Shown one piece after another: positions 1-6,622 of a DNA stretch of 17,269 nt. The position numbers and the translations under genes are program-made. The DNA comes from DASRCB01 sp035653295 (lineage in GTDB: Bacteria; Acidobacteriota; Terriglobia; Bryobacterales; Bryobacteraceae): positions 1-17,269 of the forward strand of contig DASRCB010000125.1 in assembly GCA_035653295.1 (NCBI GenBank), given 5' to 3'. Each line of letters starts with the position of its first letter. Position 1 is the stretch's first letter. The notes under the pieces are model-generated. The model had not been told where the DNA came from, did no database searches, and was given only the letters and a program-made list of their open reading frames with translations.

Positions 1-462
1 GAATTCGATAGCCTCCGCAACAGCCACCTTGCCCGCTTCCGGCCCGTCGACCATGTCGAGTTCATGCTCGTGGAGGAAATCGTCTCCGCGGAATGGCGCA
101 TGCGCCGCATGGAACTGCTCATTGCCTATCACATCGATCGCGAGGCCTACCTGCATCGCTCCACCGTTCCCCTGGCCGCGCTCTCCGACGTGATGCTCTC
201 GCCCGAGGTGGCGAAGCTCCAGCGCTATGAAAACACCTTCCGCCGCGCCTTCGAGAGCGCCTGGAAGAAGCTCGACGCCCTGCAAAAGCAGCGCAAAACC
301 GCGGAAAAGGAAAACGAAGCCAAAGTGAAGGCTGTTGCCGTTCCAGCGCCCCCCAAACCGTTGGAGAAAATGCAGACCCAGGAGGCGCCTGAGCAAGCCG
401 TACCGGCTGCCTCCTCCGATCGTCCCCCTGTAACCATCGCCTCGAACGCTTCGGGCTCCTGA
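1..462 (+). CDS. Partial helical hypothetical protein (C-terminal part)
   Basis: The frame is open from base 1, so the N-terminus lies outside the window; the visible part is 153 residues ending in TGA. The first ~100 residues are charged and probably helical, with an FRPVDHVEFMLVEEIVSAEWRMRRME stretch and later a RYENTFRRAFESAWKKLDALQ stretch. The last ~50 residues are rich in Pro, Ala, Lys and Glu and look disordered. This layout matches a multi-copy family of Acidobacteria and Planctomycetes that usually begins with an NALRHGL-type motif, here lost. Its function is unknown to me; it has no catalytic motif, signal peptide or membrane segment. An internal ATG at 64 could be taken as the start, but the family-like residues continue upstream of it. 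It faces the minus-strand methyltransferase-like gene across 87 bp. Confidence 0.7.
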   Translation, partial: EFDSLRNSHLARFRPVDHVEFMLVEEIVSAEWRMRRMELLIAYHIDREAYLHRSTVPLAALSDVMLSPEVAKLQRYENTFRRAFESAWKKLDALQKQRKTAEKENEAKVKAVAVPAPPKPLEKMQTQEAPEQAVPAASSDRPPVTIASNASGS

Positions 463-470
463 ACTCACCA

Positions 471-514
471 GAATTGGAGGCAATTCATGGCAGGACCTGC
501 ATCGCCCGGGCGAT
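471..514. repeat. Three consecutive palindromes between convergent genes
   Basis: Positions 471-486 read GAATTG-GAGG-CAATTC (6-bp arms, 4-nt loop). Positions 490-500 read GCAGG-A-CCTGC (5-1-5). Positions 501-514 read ATCGCCC-GGGCGAT (7+7, no spacer). All arms are perfect. They fill the gap between two convergent stop codons (462 and 550). None is followed by a T-run on either strand, so this is not a classical intrinsic terminator, though folded RNA could still end or stabilise transcripts from either side. The role is unknown. Confidence 0.5.
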
Positions 515-549
515 ATCAACCACTGCCGTTTAGAACAAGGCTGCTGCGT

Positions 550-1065
550 TCAGCGCGAAATCAGTCTGAAGACCAGCCACGCTGTTCCCGCGAGGAAGCC
601 GAGCGCCGCCTGATACTCCTCATTCCGCAGGTACAGGGCCCAGCGAAACGGCCGCCGGTCTCCGGCGAGGCCTCGCCCGGGAACGAGCGCCGGAACGCGC
701 GCCGCGTACTGCGCATACTCCGGGAAAAGACTGCGCAGGTGCTGCTCTTCCAGTTCGATCACCGGCAGGTATACGAAAAAGAACACTGCGCCGAACAGCG
801 CGGCCAGCCACCACCGCCGCGAGGCGATTACAAAGCCTGCGGCCGTAATGAGGGTGCCGATGTACAGCGGGTTTCGCACCCGCGCATACGGACCGGTGCA
901 GGCCAGCGACCTGTTCTTTTCCAGATGACCGGCCGCCCAGGCCCGAATCGCCAGCCCGAGAACGCCCACCGGCAGCCCGATGGCCAGCGATAACACGGTG
1001 GGTCGCGAAAGCCAGGCGAAAGCGATCACCAGTACGAATCCACAGGGCACGCGCATGCGCGCCAC
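550..1065 (-). CDS. Isoprenylcysteine carboxyl methyltransferase-like membrane protein
   Basis: A 171-aa polytopic membrane protein. The family (ICMT/PEMT-like methyltransferases) uses S-adenosylmethionine to methylate a lipid-soluble substrate at the membrane; the substrate here is unknown. Visible features are a hydrophobic N-terminal hairpin, then the conserved core GPYARVRNPLYIGTL near residues 58-72, a long hydrophobic segment (about 83-103), and IELEEQHLRSLFPEYAQYAARVP after it, as in the family. GTG at 1065 is the first conventional start and has no good Shine-Dalgarno. The frame stays open upstream to the preceding gene's stop and encodes PLSFPKRYADLVARMRVP, which resembles the usual N-terminus of this family. 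An ATT at 1101 lies 6 nt after a GGAG, so the protein may really begin there (183 aa). It follows the DsbA-like gene on the same strand and is probably co-transcribed with it. Confidence 0.82.
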   Translation of the reverse strand: MARMRVPCGFVLVIAFAWLSRPTVLSLAIGLPVGVLGLAIRAWAAGHLEKNRSLACTGPYARVRNPLYIGTLITAAGFVIASRRWWLAALFGAVFFFVYLPVIELEEQHLRSLFPEYAQYAARVPALVPGRGLAGDRRPFRWALYLRNEEYQAALGFLAGTAWLVFRLISR

Positions 1066-1110
1066 AAGGTCCGCGTATCGTTTCGGGAAGGAGAGCGGAA
1101 TTCCCGGCTC

Positions 1111-2040
1111 CTATTTGGTAACGGTGGGCAGACTCACTTCACAGCACTTTTCATCTTTTTTCGCAGTGGATGCCGTCTTCTGCTGCTCCAGTTCCGCGTT
1201 GATCACGCTCTGCACCGTGGCCCACGGAATGTTCCCGACCATGCGGCGGCCGTTGATGAAAATGGTCGGCGTCGCGTTGATGCCGAGCGCGTGCGCCTCC
1301 GCGATTTCCTGGTCCACCTCAGAGGCCATCGCATCGGACTGGAGACAGTGCGCCACCTGGGTGTCGTCCAGGCCTTTGCTCTTCGCGAATTCGACCACCT
1401 TGCCGGCGAAGTTGTCCGGTGTGATCTGGTCCTGCACGGAGTAGATCCAGTCGTGGTAATCCCAGAATGCGGCCGGGTTCTGATGGAAGATGCAGCGGCC
1501 CGCTTCGGCGGCCTGCTTCGCCCACGGATGAATGCTGACCAGCGGCGAATCCTTGAAGTAAAGCTGTACCTGGGTGGGAAAGGTCTTCAGCAGGTTGGCC
1601 CGGATCTCCTCATCGAACTGCTTGCAGTTGGGGCATTCGAAATCGCTGAAAATGACCATCTGGATCGGCGCGTGCGAGGTTCCCAGCGACGGCGCGCCTG
1701 CGGTGTGGATCTTGTCCAGGTCCGATTGGAACGGGTTCTGGTTGATGTTGTGGACCGAGGCCTCCAGAATCCACTTCCCGTCGTCGGAGACATAGAAGGT
1801 GCGGTCCTCGGTCGTGCCCTGGAAAGTGAAGGTCACATCCACCTGTTTCAGCCCCGGCACCGGCGACGGCTTTGGATCGTGCACGGTCAGCTGCACCCCG
1901 GGGGTCACCAGCAGCATGTGCTTGATATACGCCTCGAACGTCGCTTTATCCAGGGCCTCTTTGCCGGCAGCCGCAGTCGCGCCGAAGGCCAGCGGATAGA
2001 CCAGCAACAACAGTCCTGTGAGGAGCGCGGAACGAAGCAT
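1111..2040 (-). CDS. DsbA/thioredoxin-like exported oxidoreductase
   Basis: A 309-aa exported protein starting at ATG 2040; residues 1-22 form a signal peptide (hydrophobic LLTGLLLLVYPLAFG). Residues about 28-110 are a small alpha/beta domain common in front of such thioredoxin folds. The DsbA-like (Thioredoxin_4 type) domain follows, from about 120 to 285. The redox motif is C136-P-N-C139 in SDFECPNCKQF, and the cis-proline loop is T257-P258 in ATPTIFINGR. The protein likely makes, breaks or isomerises disulfides in the envelope; which of these is not readable from the sequence. Odd features are a second Cys pair near the C-terminus (C299-C300) and C183/C232 in the helical insert. No Shine-Dalgarno precedes the ATG, but a TACAAT-like -10 box lies just upstream. 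The reading frame stays open beyond the chosen ATG, but the upstream residues look like a shadow of the small membrane protein gene. Confidence 0.9.
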   Translation of the reverse strand: MLRSALLTGLLLLVYPLAFGATAAAGKEALDKATFEAYIKHMLLVTPGVQLTVHDPKPSPVPGLKQVDVTFTFQGTTEDRTFYVSDDGKWILEASVHNINQNPFQSDLDKIHTAGAPSLGTSHAPIQMVIFSDFECPNCKQFDEEIRANLLKTFPTQVQLYFKDSPLVSIHPWAKQAAEAGRCIFHQNPAAFWDYHDWIYSVQDQITPDNFAGKVVEFAKSKGLDDTQVAHCLQSDAMASEVDQEIAEAHALGINATPTIFINGRRMVGNIPWATVQSVINAELEQQKTASTAKKDEKCCEVSLPTVTK

Positions 2041-2048
2041 ATATCGCC

Positions 2049-2054
2049 ATTGTA
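2049..2054 (-). promoter_or_regulatory. Possible -10 box for the DsbA-like gene
   Basis: On the minus strand TACAAT lies 8 nt before the ATG at 2040, with no Shine-Dalgarno between them and no clear -35. If used, the transcript would be nearly leaderless. The gene may equally be read through from the 66-aa membrane protein gene 49 bp upstream. Confidence 0.25.
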
Positions 2055-2089
2055 ACGAGACGACACGCCCGGTCCGGAGGGGAATCAAA

Positions 2090-2290
2090 TCAGGCCCGAG
2101 CCAGCATCCGCAGAGCGCGCGCGGGCAGTGTAATGATGGCCCACAGGAGCTCAAAGACTCCGGTGAACACAAGGCCCACCAGCCGGAACGGCAGAAGGAG
2201 CAGCCACACGATGGGGTAAAGGAGCAGCGCCGCCAGCGCCAGCGGCCAGCACAGGAATAGCAACAGGCACCACAGCAGGAACGCAATCAT
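2090..2290 (-). CDS. Small hydrophobic membrane protein
   Basis: A 66-aa protein that is almost wholly hydrophobic, with two likely membrane helices (about residues 2-24 and 25-52) rich in Leu and a charged, amphipathic Arg-containing tail (ARALRMLARA). I recognise no named family. It is considered real because the ATG lies 2 nt after the stop codon of the upstream 90-aa gene (TGA-GT-ATG), typical of translational coupling, and because the DsbA-like gene follows on the same strand 49 bp on. The function is unknown; an inner-membrane location is clear from composition. Confidence 0.65.
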   Translation of the reverse strand: MIAFLLWCLLLFLCWPLALAALLLYPIVWLLLLPFRLVGLVFTGVFELLWAIITLPARALRMLARA

Positions 2291-2292
2291 AC

Positions 2293-2565
2293 TCAGTCCG
2301 GAATACGGAAGCGGATGCCGGAATGTTCCGGGCGGAGTTCGTGGAGTGGTTTCCCCCGCTCCTCGAGGTCGGTTAGAAAGACCCCGTACGCCTGGCCATC
2401 ACAGGTAATATCAATCAGGCCGGAAATGCTTGAGCCGCCGCACACGGCCACGGTTTGTCCCGCTGGTAGTACACAGAACCCGCTCTGCGCTTCCGCGTGT
2501 TCTCTGAGGCGAACAGCGGACAGCGAAGACAGCAACACGTAGCTCGATGATACGCCTGGCTGCAT
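2293..2565 (-). CDS. 90-aa hypothetical protein coupled to a membrane protein
   Basis: A 90-aa protein from ATG 2565; TTG at 2589 is an alternative start giving 98 aa. Predicted strands dominate: LPAGQTVAVCGGSSISGLIDITCDGQAYGVF suggests a small beta-barrel or SH3-like fold, followed by an acidic helix (LTDLEERGKPL). I do not recognise a named family, although similar short proteins with an LPAG...GLxxxxxxGxxYxVFxxDLEERG pattern occur in Acidobacteria. Three cysteines are present. The stop is 2 nt from the start of the 66-aa membrane protein, so both are probably translated together. The Shine-Dalgarno is weak. A possible promoter is seen at 2610-2639. Confidence 0.6.
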   Translation of the reverse strand: MQPGVSSSYVLLSSLSAVRLREHAEAQSGFCVLPAGQTVAVCGGSSISGLIDITCDGQAYGVFLTDLEERGKPLHELRPEHSGIRFRIPD

Positions 2566-2609
2566 GCGTGCCCCGCGAAGTGACACCAAAAGGATGTTCG
2601 GTGCTCTCG

Positions 2610-2639
2610 ATTGTGCCAGTCATCAACGGGGCGAGTCAA
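2610..2639 (-). promoter_or_regulatory. Candidate sigma70-type promoter for the 90-aa gene
   Basis: On the minus strand TTGACT (2639-2634) is followed after 18 nt by CACAAT (2615-2610). The -35 matches consensus at 5 of 6 positions and the -10 at 4 of 6. It would start transcription near 2603, about 40 nt before the ATG at 2565. Confidence 0.35.
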
Positions 2640-2645
2640 TCAGAA

Positions 2646-2662
2646 TACGGTGCTTTACCGTA
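2646..2662 (-). terminator. Small hairpin after the YihY-like gene
   Basis: TACGGT-GCTTT-ACCGTA is a perfect 6-bp stem with a 5-nt loop, 11 bp beyond the stop codon of the YihY/BrkB-like gene. It is followed on the minus strand only by TTCTG, so as an intrinsic terminator it would be weak. Confidence 0.3.
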
Positions 2663-2672
2663 AGTAGTTGAG

Positions 2673-3614
2673 TTAGCTGGCGACGGGTTTCGGCCGCTGA
2701 CTCTGACCGGTCAGCTTACCCGATGGCGTCGCTGGCGCGGGCTCCGGGACCTCGCATTGTTTGCCCGCACACCGGGAGCCGTGCCGCAGGGCAAAGGCGT
2801 GCGTGAACTCGGCGCCGAAAAAGAACACCTGCGCCGAGTAGTACACCCATACCAGCAGTACTACCAGGGAACCGGCAGCTCCGTAAGCGCTCCCGACACT
2901 AGCCTTGCCAAGATAGATGCCGATGACGAGCTTCCCGAGCGCGTACAGGAAAGACGTTACCGTCGATCCGATCCACACGTCGCTCCAGGGTATGTGCGTC
3001 GCCGGTAGAATCCGGTATATGGCCGCGAACAGCAGTATCGCCACGGCAAACGTGAGCAGCACGTTGCCGATGTGCAGAACCGCTTCGGGCACGGGCAGTA
3101 TGCCGCCTACGAACTTGCCCAATGCGGCGATCGCGGCGCTCAGCATCAGCGAAACCAGCAACAGGAAGCCAATTCCGAGCACCAGCCCGAATGACAAAAA
3201 CTCTTCGCGCAGCGTCTCCACGAACCCGGTTTTCGCCGGCTTCACCTCCCAGATCATGTTCAGCGAATCGCGTAGTGCGTTAAAGACGCCGGAAGCGCCG
3301 AAAAGGAGAATGCAAAAGCCGAGAATACTGGCAACGGTTCCCGTCGCGGGTTTTCCCGCACTCTGGATGATCGTCTGGATGGTTTTCGCCCCTGCCACGC
3401 CGATCAGCCCCTGCAGTTGCGTCACGATCTGGCCCTGCGCCGCGTCACGGCTGAACACCAGGCCAACGATGGCAATACACAGCACCAGCAGGGGCGCGAG
3501 GGAGAGTACAGTGTAGTAGGCCAGGGATGCGCCCAGCATCTGGTCGTGATGCGCGTTCCAGTGCTCCCAGGTGATGGAGGCGAGCTCCTTCCCGTTCTGA
3601 ATCAGCTTCTTCAT
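2673..3614 (-). CDS. YihY/BrkB-family inner membrane protein
   Basis: A 313-aa protein of the YihY/UPF0761 (BrkB) family, once mislabelled ribonuclease BN. The family signature is clear: LGASLAYYTVLSLAPLLVL near residues 28-46, SGVFNALRDSLNMIWEV near 108-124, and the late GSAYGAAGSLVVLLVWVYYSAQVFFFGAEFTHAFA block near 240-275. There are about six membrane helices. The C-terminal ~40 residues are Pro/Lys-rich and disordered, ending in a cytoplasmic-type tail. The biochemical role of the family is not established. The start is ATG 3614, 6 nt after the stop of the acidic protein gene upstream, so the two form a transcription unit. Confidence 0.93.
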   Translation of the reverse strand: MKKLIQNGKELASITWEHWNAHHDQMLGASLAYYTVLSLAPLLVLCIAIVGLVFSRDAAQGQIVTQLQGLIGVAGAKTIQTIIQSAGKPATGTVASILGFCILLFGASGVFNALRDSLNMIWEVKPAKTGFVETLREEFLSFGLVLGIGFLLLVSLMLSAAIAALGKFVGGILPVPEAVLHIGNVLLTFAVAILLFAAIYRILPATHIPWSDVWIGSTVTSFLYALGKLVIGIYLGKASVGSAYGAAGSLVVLLVWVYYSAQVFFFGAEFTHAFALRHGSRCAGKQCEVPEPAPATPSGKLTGQSQRPKPVAS

Positions 3615-3620
3615 TGCGAC

Positions 3621-4055
3621 CTAACGCCTCCGCTGCTGAAACTCGATCTGCCGCCCGTCTTCGCTGACATCGTCGTCAGCGAGGTCCCGGTCGATCCCGT
3701 GCGATTCTTCTTCGCCGCTGTGTGTGGCCCCTGTATCCGCCGCCCAGTCATCGGCGGGGACGTCGCCGATGTTGGTCAGTCCCAGACTGGGGTCGGTGGC
3801 ATCCATGATGGTCAGGTCTCCGATGTCGCCGGTGTTCTCGTCCGTGCCCTCACCCGCTTCCGGTGTTCCCGACAGCACGCTTTCGCCGATGGTCGCTTCG
3901 TCGCCAAGAGCACTGGGATTGTCGGTCGGATGCCCCACGGCCGAGCCGCCGCCCTGCACGCCCGAACCCGCTTCGCTGACGCCTTCTGTCGGGCGGGCCT
4001 CCAGATCTCCCGTGTCGGCCCGATCTCCCCGTTTGATTCCGCCGTCGTTAGTCAT
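3621..4055 (-). CDS. Acidic, low-complexity disordered protein
   Basis: A 144-aa protein rich in Asp, Glu, Gly, Thr and Ser, with almost no hydrophobic core, so it is probably intrinsically disordered. It is supported as a gene by a strong Shine-Dalgarno (AGGAG, 6 nt before ATG 4055) and by its 6-nt spacing to the YihY-like gene. The N-terminal stretch DRADTGDLEARPTEGVSEAGSG and the Gly-rich GVQGGGSAVGHPT stretch resemble short hypothetical proteins I recall from Acidobacteria, whose function is unknown. The C-terminal 25 residues switch from acidic to a QQRRR end. There is no signal peptide, membrane segment or cysteine. It might be a stress-related hydrophilic protein, but that is only a guess from composition. 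Confidence 0.72.
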   Translation of the reverse strand: MTNDGGIKRGDRADTGDLEARPTEGVSEAGSGVQGGGSAVGHPTDNPSALGDEATIGESVLSGTPEAGEGTDENTGDIGDLTIMDATDPSLGLTNIGDVPADDWAADTGATHSGEEESHGIDRDLADDDVSEDGRQIEFQQRRR

Positions 4056-4120
4056 GGTAGCTCCTGTTCGTTAGATACCGGCACGGGACAAAGTTCATCA
4101 CGCCCTTGTCACGATCGGCG

Positions 4121-4126
4121 TATATT
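4121..4126 (+). promoter_or_regulatory. Possible -10 box for the NfeD-like gene
   Basis: TATATT lies 14 nt before the ATG at 4141, in the 85-bp divergent gap between the acidic protein gene and the NfeD-like gene. No -35 stands at a normal distance and no Shine-Dalgarno is visible, so any leader from this box would be only about 8 nt. Confidence 0.3.
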
Positions 4127-4140
4127 GAAGCTGGGCCTGT

Positions 4141-5409
4141 ATGTTACGCGCGGTCGCACTATTTGTATTGCTCGCCTCCGCCGGGCTCGCGGGGCCCCCG
4201 CCGAGGGTCCTGGCCGTCGATATCGACGGTGTCGTCCACCCCATTACCGCTGAGATTGTGGCCCGCGCGGTGCAACAGGCGGCGAGCGAGCACGACGCGG
4301 CCATCCTGATTCGTCTGAATACGCCTGGCGGACTGCTGGACGCCACGCGCCGGGTGATTCAGTCCCTCGTGGCGTCGTCCGTGCCGGTGATTACCTACGT
4401 TACACCCAGCGGAGGCCGCGCGGCCTCGGCCGGGTTTTTCATTCTCGAGGCCGGCGACATTGCTGCCATGGCCCCTGGCACAAATACGGGCGCGTCCTCC
4501 CCGGTGCTCATCGGCCAGCAGATGGATCCGGTTATGCGCAGCAAGGTGGAGAACGATACCGCCGCTCTCCTCCGCGGCCTGACCTCGCATCACGGGCGGA
4601 ACACCGAATTGGCGGAGAAGACCATCCGTGAAGCCAAAGCGTTCACCGACAAGGAGGCGCTCGACAACCATCTGATCGACACCATTGCTCCGAACGAGGC
4701 GGAACTGTTCCGAATCTGGAACGGCCGCGAGGTCATCGCATTCAGCGGGGCTAAACAGAAGATGACGCTCGCCGGCGCGCAGGTCATCGAATTCCCGCTC
4801 ACCACCCGCGAGCGCCTTGTTTCCGCCATTGCCGATCCGAATATCGGTTTCATTCTGCTCGTTCTGGGGGCACTCGGCATCTACGCCGAGTTTTCCTCGC
4901 CGGGGCTGATTTTCCCAGGGGTTTTCGGCGCGGTGCTGGTGCTGCTTGGGCTGTCGTCGCTGAGCGTTCTGCCCATCAATTGGGTCGGCGTGGCGCTGCT
5001 GGTGCTGGCCATCACCCTGTTCGCGCTGGAAGCCAAGTTCACCTCACATGGCGTGCTGGGGATCGGCGGAGCCATCTCGATGATCCTCGGCGCCCTCCTG
5101 CTCATTAACGGGCCGCCGGAGGTGCGGATTCATTTCGCGACGGCGGTCGCCGTCACCGTACCCTTTGCGATCATTACCCTGTTCCTGGTTGGCATCGTCG
5201 TCCGCGCGCGCCGCGCGAAGGTGCTGACCGGCCCCAGTGGCCTGCTCGACGAGGTCGGTATCGCGCGCACCGATCTGGCTCCGGAAGGGCGCATCTTCGT
5301 CCATGGAGAATACTGGAACGCGGTCAGTTCCAGCCCCATCCCGGCCGGCGCGCGCGTGCGTGTCACCGGCGTGGATGGCCTCACCGTTCGGGTCGAACCT
5401 GTTGGATAG
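4141..5409 (+). CDS. nfeD: NfeD-type membrane serine protease (ClpP/SppA class)
   Basis: A 422-aa full-length NfeD (1510-N type plus NfeD domain). Residues 1-17 are a signal sequence. Residues 23-190 are a ClpP-fold protease: DIDGVVHPITAEIVARA, the RLNTPGGLLDATR oxyanion region at 58-70, nucleophile S96 in GGRAASAGFF, and K135 in VMRSKVENDTA as the likely general base. This matches the Ser-Lys dyad and spacing known in the archaeal homologue PH1510. Residues about 233-355 hold membrane helices, and residues about 360-422 form a C-terminal OB-fold (NfeD) domain (GPSGLLDEVGIARTDLAPEGRIFVHGEYWNAV). The family cleaves hydrophobic regions of partner proteins, commonly stomatin/slipin, usually encoded next door. 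Here no stomatin gene is adjacent; an HdeD-like membrane protein follows after 7 bp, apparently in the same operon. Confidence 0.93.
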   Translation: MLRAVALFVLLASAGLAGPPPRVLAVDIDGVVHPITAEIVARAVQQAASEHDAAILIRLNTPGGLLDATRRVIQSLVASSVPVITYVTPSGGRAASAGFFILEAGDIAAMAPGTNTGASSPVLIGQQMDPVMRSKVENDTAALLRGLTSHHGRNTELAEKTIREAKAFTDKEALDNHLIDTIAPNEAELFRIWNGREVIAFSGAKQKMTLAGAQVIEFPLTTRERLVSAIADPNIGFILLVLGALGIYAEFSSPGLIFPGVFGAVLVLLGLSSLSVLPINWVGVALLVLAITLFALEAKFTSHGVLGIGGAISMILGALLLINGPPEVRIHFATAVAVTVPFAIITLFLVGIVVRARRAKVLTGPSGLLDEVGIARTDLAPEGRIFVHGEYWNAVSSSPIPAGARVRVTGVDGLTVRVEPVG

Positions 5410-5416
5410 TGCTGCC

Positions 5417-5998
5417 ATGATCCAAACACTGATGAAGAACTGGTGGTTGCTGGCAATATGCGGGCTTTTCGACGCCGCGTATTCGGTTTTCAACTTGTTC
5501 ATGATCCATCCGGAAGGCTCGCTCAGGGTCACCGTCGGCTTCCTCGGGGAGATCGCGCTGCTGGCGGCGGTCTGCACCATCGCCGCCGGCCTGTGGAGCG
5601 CCCGCGGGGGCCGGGCCTGGCTGCTGGTATTAAACGGCCTCGCTCTGGCCAGTTTCGGGCTGCTCTCGGTTTTCTGGACTCATCGGCGGCTCAGCTTTCT
5701 CCCCGTCGCGCTGCTGTTCGTCGTGATGGCGGGAAGCATCGCCGCCCTGGCATGGTCCGTCGCGCCGGCGCTCCGCGACCACTTCGCCGATCAATGGTTG
5801 CTTGCCGCCGCCAGGTTCGTCGCCCTCGCGTTCGCCGTCGGTTTCGTGGTTTTCGGCTTTGGTTTCGTGAGATTCGAGCCGCCCGCATACTACTTCATTT
5901 GGATGAGCTCGTTTTTCGCCTTCAGCGCCGCGTGCATGCTGGCGCTCGGGCTCCGTTTTAATCATCTCCGTTCCGCTTTTCCCCGGCTGGCGCACTGA
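5417..5998 (+). CDS. HdeD/DUF308-like six-helix membrane protein
   Basis: A 193-aa integral membrane protein with six hydrophobic segments (roughly residues 10-29, 38-60, 67-87, 94-116, 127-150 and 158-181) joined by short loops, the layout of the HdeD/DUF308 family linked to acid resistance in enterobacteria. The assignment is by topology and general resemblance, not by a diagnostic motif. The chosen start is ATG 5417; the frame is open further upstream but overlaps the NfeD-like gene, and this ATG sits 7 bp after its stop. The Shine-Dalgarno is weak (GGATAG), consistent with coupling to nfeD. It may be a membrane partner or substrate of the protease, but only proximity suggests this. Confidence 0.75.
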   Translation: MIQTLMKNWWLLAICGLFDAAYSVFNLFMIHPEGSLRVTVGFLGEIALLAAVCTIAAGLWSARGGRAWLLVLNGLALASFGLLSVFWTHRRLSFLPVALLFVVMAGSIAALAWSVAPALRDHFADQWLLAAARFVALAFAVGFVVFGFGFVRFEPPAYYFIWMSSFFAFSAACMLALGLRFNHLRSAFPRLAH

Positions 5999-6047
5999 TC
6001 TGCATCTTGCGTCAGCGGGCGGCGTTTTGTTCGAATATAGGCGAGGT

Positions 6048-6599
6048 ATGCAGTTCCTCCGCTTTCTCCCCGCGGCGTTCGCCATCATCGTCTGGGCGGG
6101 CGCCCCAAATCCGCCGGCAGGCGTCGGTAACTTCCACGCTGTCAACGATCACATCTACCGTGGAGCGCAGCCCACGCCCGATGGCGTTCAAAGCCTGGCG
6201 AAACTCGGCGTCCACACGGTCATCGACCTGCGCGGCGGAAAGGAACATTCCGCCGAGGAAGAGAGGCTGGTGAAGGCCGCGGGCATGCACTACGTGCACG
6301 TTCCGATGAAAGGCCTGCAGGCCCCGACCGATCAGCAGATCCCTACGATCCTCGCGCTCCTGGACGACAGCTCCGGCTGGCCCGTCTTCGTCCACTGCCG
6401 CCGGGGCGCGGACCGGACCGGAACCGTGATCGCCTGCTATCGCATCGCCCACGACCACTGGGATAACGTCCGAGCGCTGCACGAAGCGCGCCTCGATGGC
6501 ATGAGCTGGATCGAGCGGGCCATGGAGCGCTATGTCCTGAGCTTTAAGCCGCCTGCCTCCGATTCAGTTGCAAGCGCACACGTCGCGGGCCAGCCGTAG
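6048..6599 (+). CDS. Exported dual-specificity/tyrosine phosphatase
   Basis: A 183-aa protein with an N-terminal hydrophobic signal (residues about 4-19) and then a cysteine-phosphatase domain. The catalytic CX5R loop is C117-RRGAD-R123 in VHCRRGADRTGT, and VIDLRGGKEHSAEEERLVKAAGMHYVHVPM upstream is the usual second block of bacterial DSP-like enzymes; the FHAVNDHIYRGAQPT start is also typical. It likely removes phosphate from phosphotyrosine or another phosphoester outside the cytoplasmic membrane; the substrate is unknown. ATG 6048 is preceded by AGGCGAGG. A TTG at 6027 would add seven residues and is less likely. It lies 49 bp after the HdeD-like gene on the same strand and is convergent with the next gene. 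Confidence 0.88.
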   Translation: MQFLRFLPAAFAIIVWAGAPNPPAGVGNFHAVNDHIYRGAQPTPDGVQSLAKLGVHTVIDLRGGKEHSAEEERLVKAAGMHYVHVPMKGLQAPTDQQIPTILALLDDSSGWPVFVHCRRGADRTGTVIACYRIAHDHWDNVRALHEARLDGMSWIERAMERYVLSFKPPASDSVASAHVAGQP

Positions 6600-6622
6600 C
6601 GTTCCCGCGGCGTTACCCGGCA

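Noticed and set aside
1..6. EcoRI site at the very first base taken as a biological boundary
   Set aside because: It is more likely a cloning junction; other GAATTC sites occur inside the window (for example 1098-1103), so the digest, if any, was partial.
487..993. 168-codon plus-strand frame with an apparent GGAGG ribosome site 6 nt before its ATG
   Set aside because: It runs antisense through the methyltransferase-like gene and its product is low-complexity with no fold. The GGAGG is part of the 471-486 palindrome, which explains it.
1291..2055. 254-codon plus-strand frame over the DsbA-like gene
   Set aside because: It is antisense to a gene with clear CPNC and cis-Pro motifs, and has no ribosome site.
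4106..4126. TTGTCA followed by TATATT as a full promoter for nfeD
   Set aside because: The spacer is only 9 nt, too short for sigma70; only the -10 is kept as a candidate.
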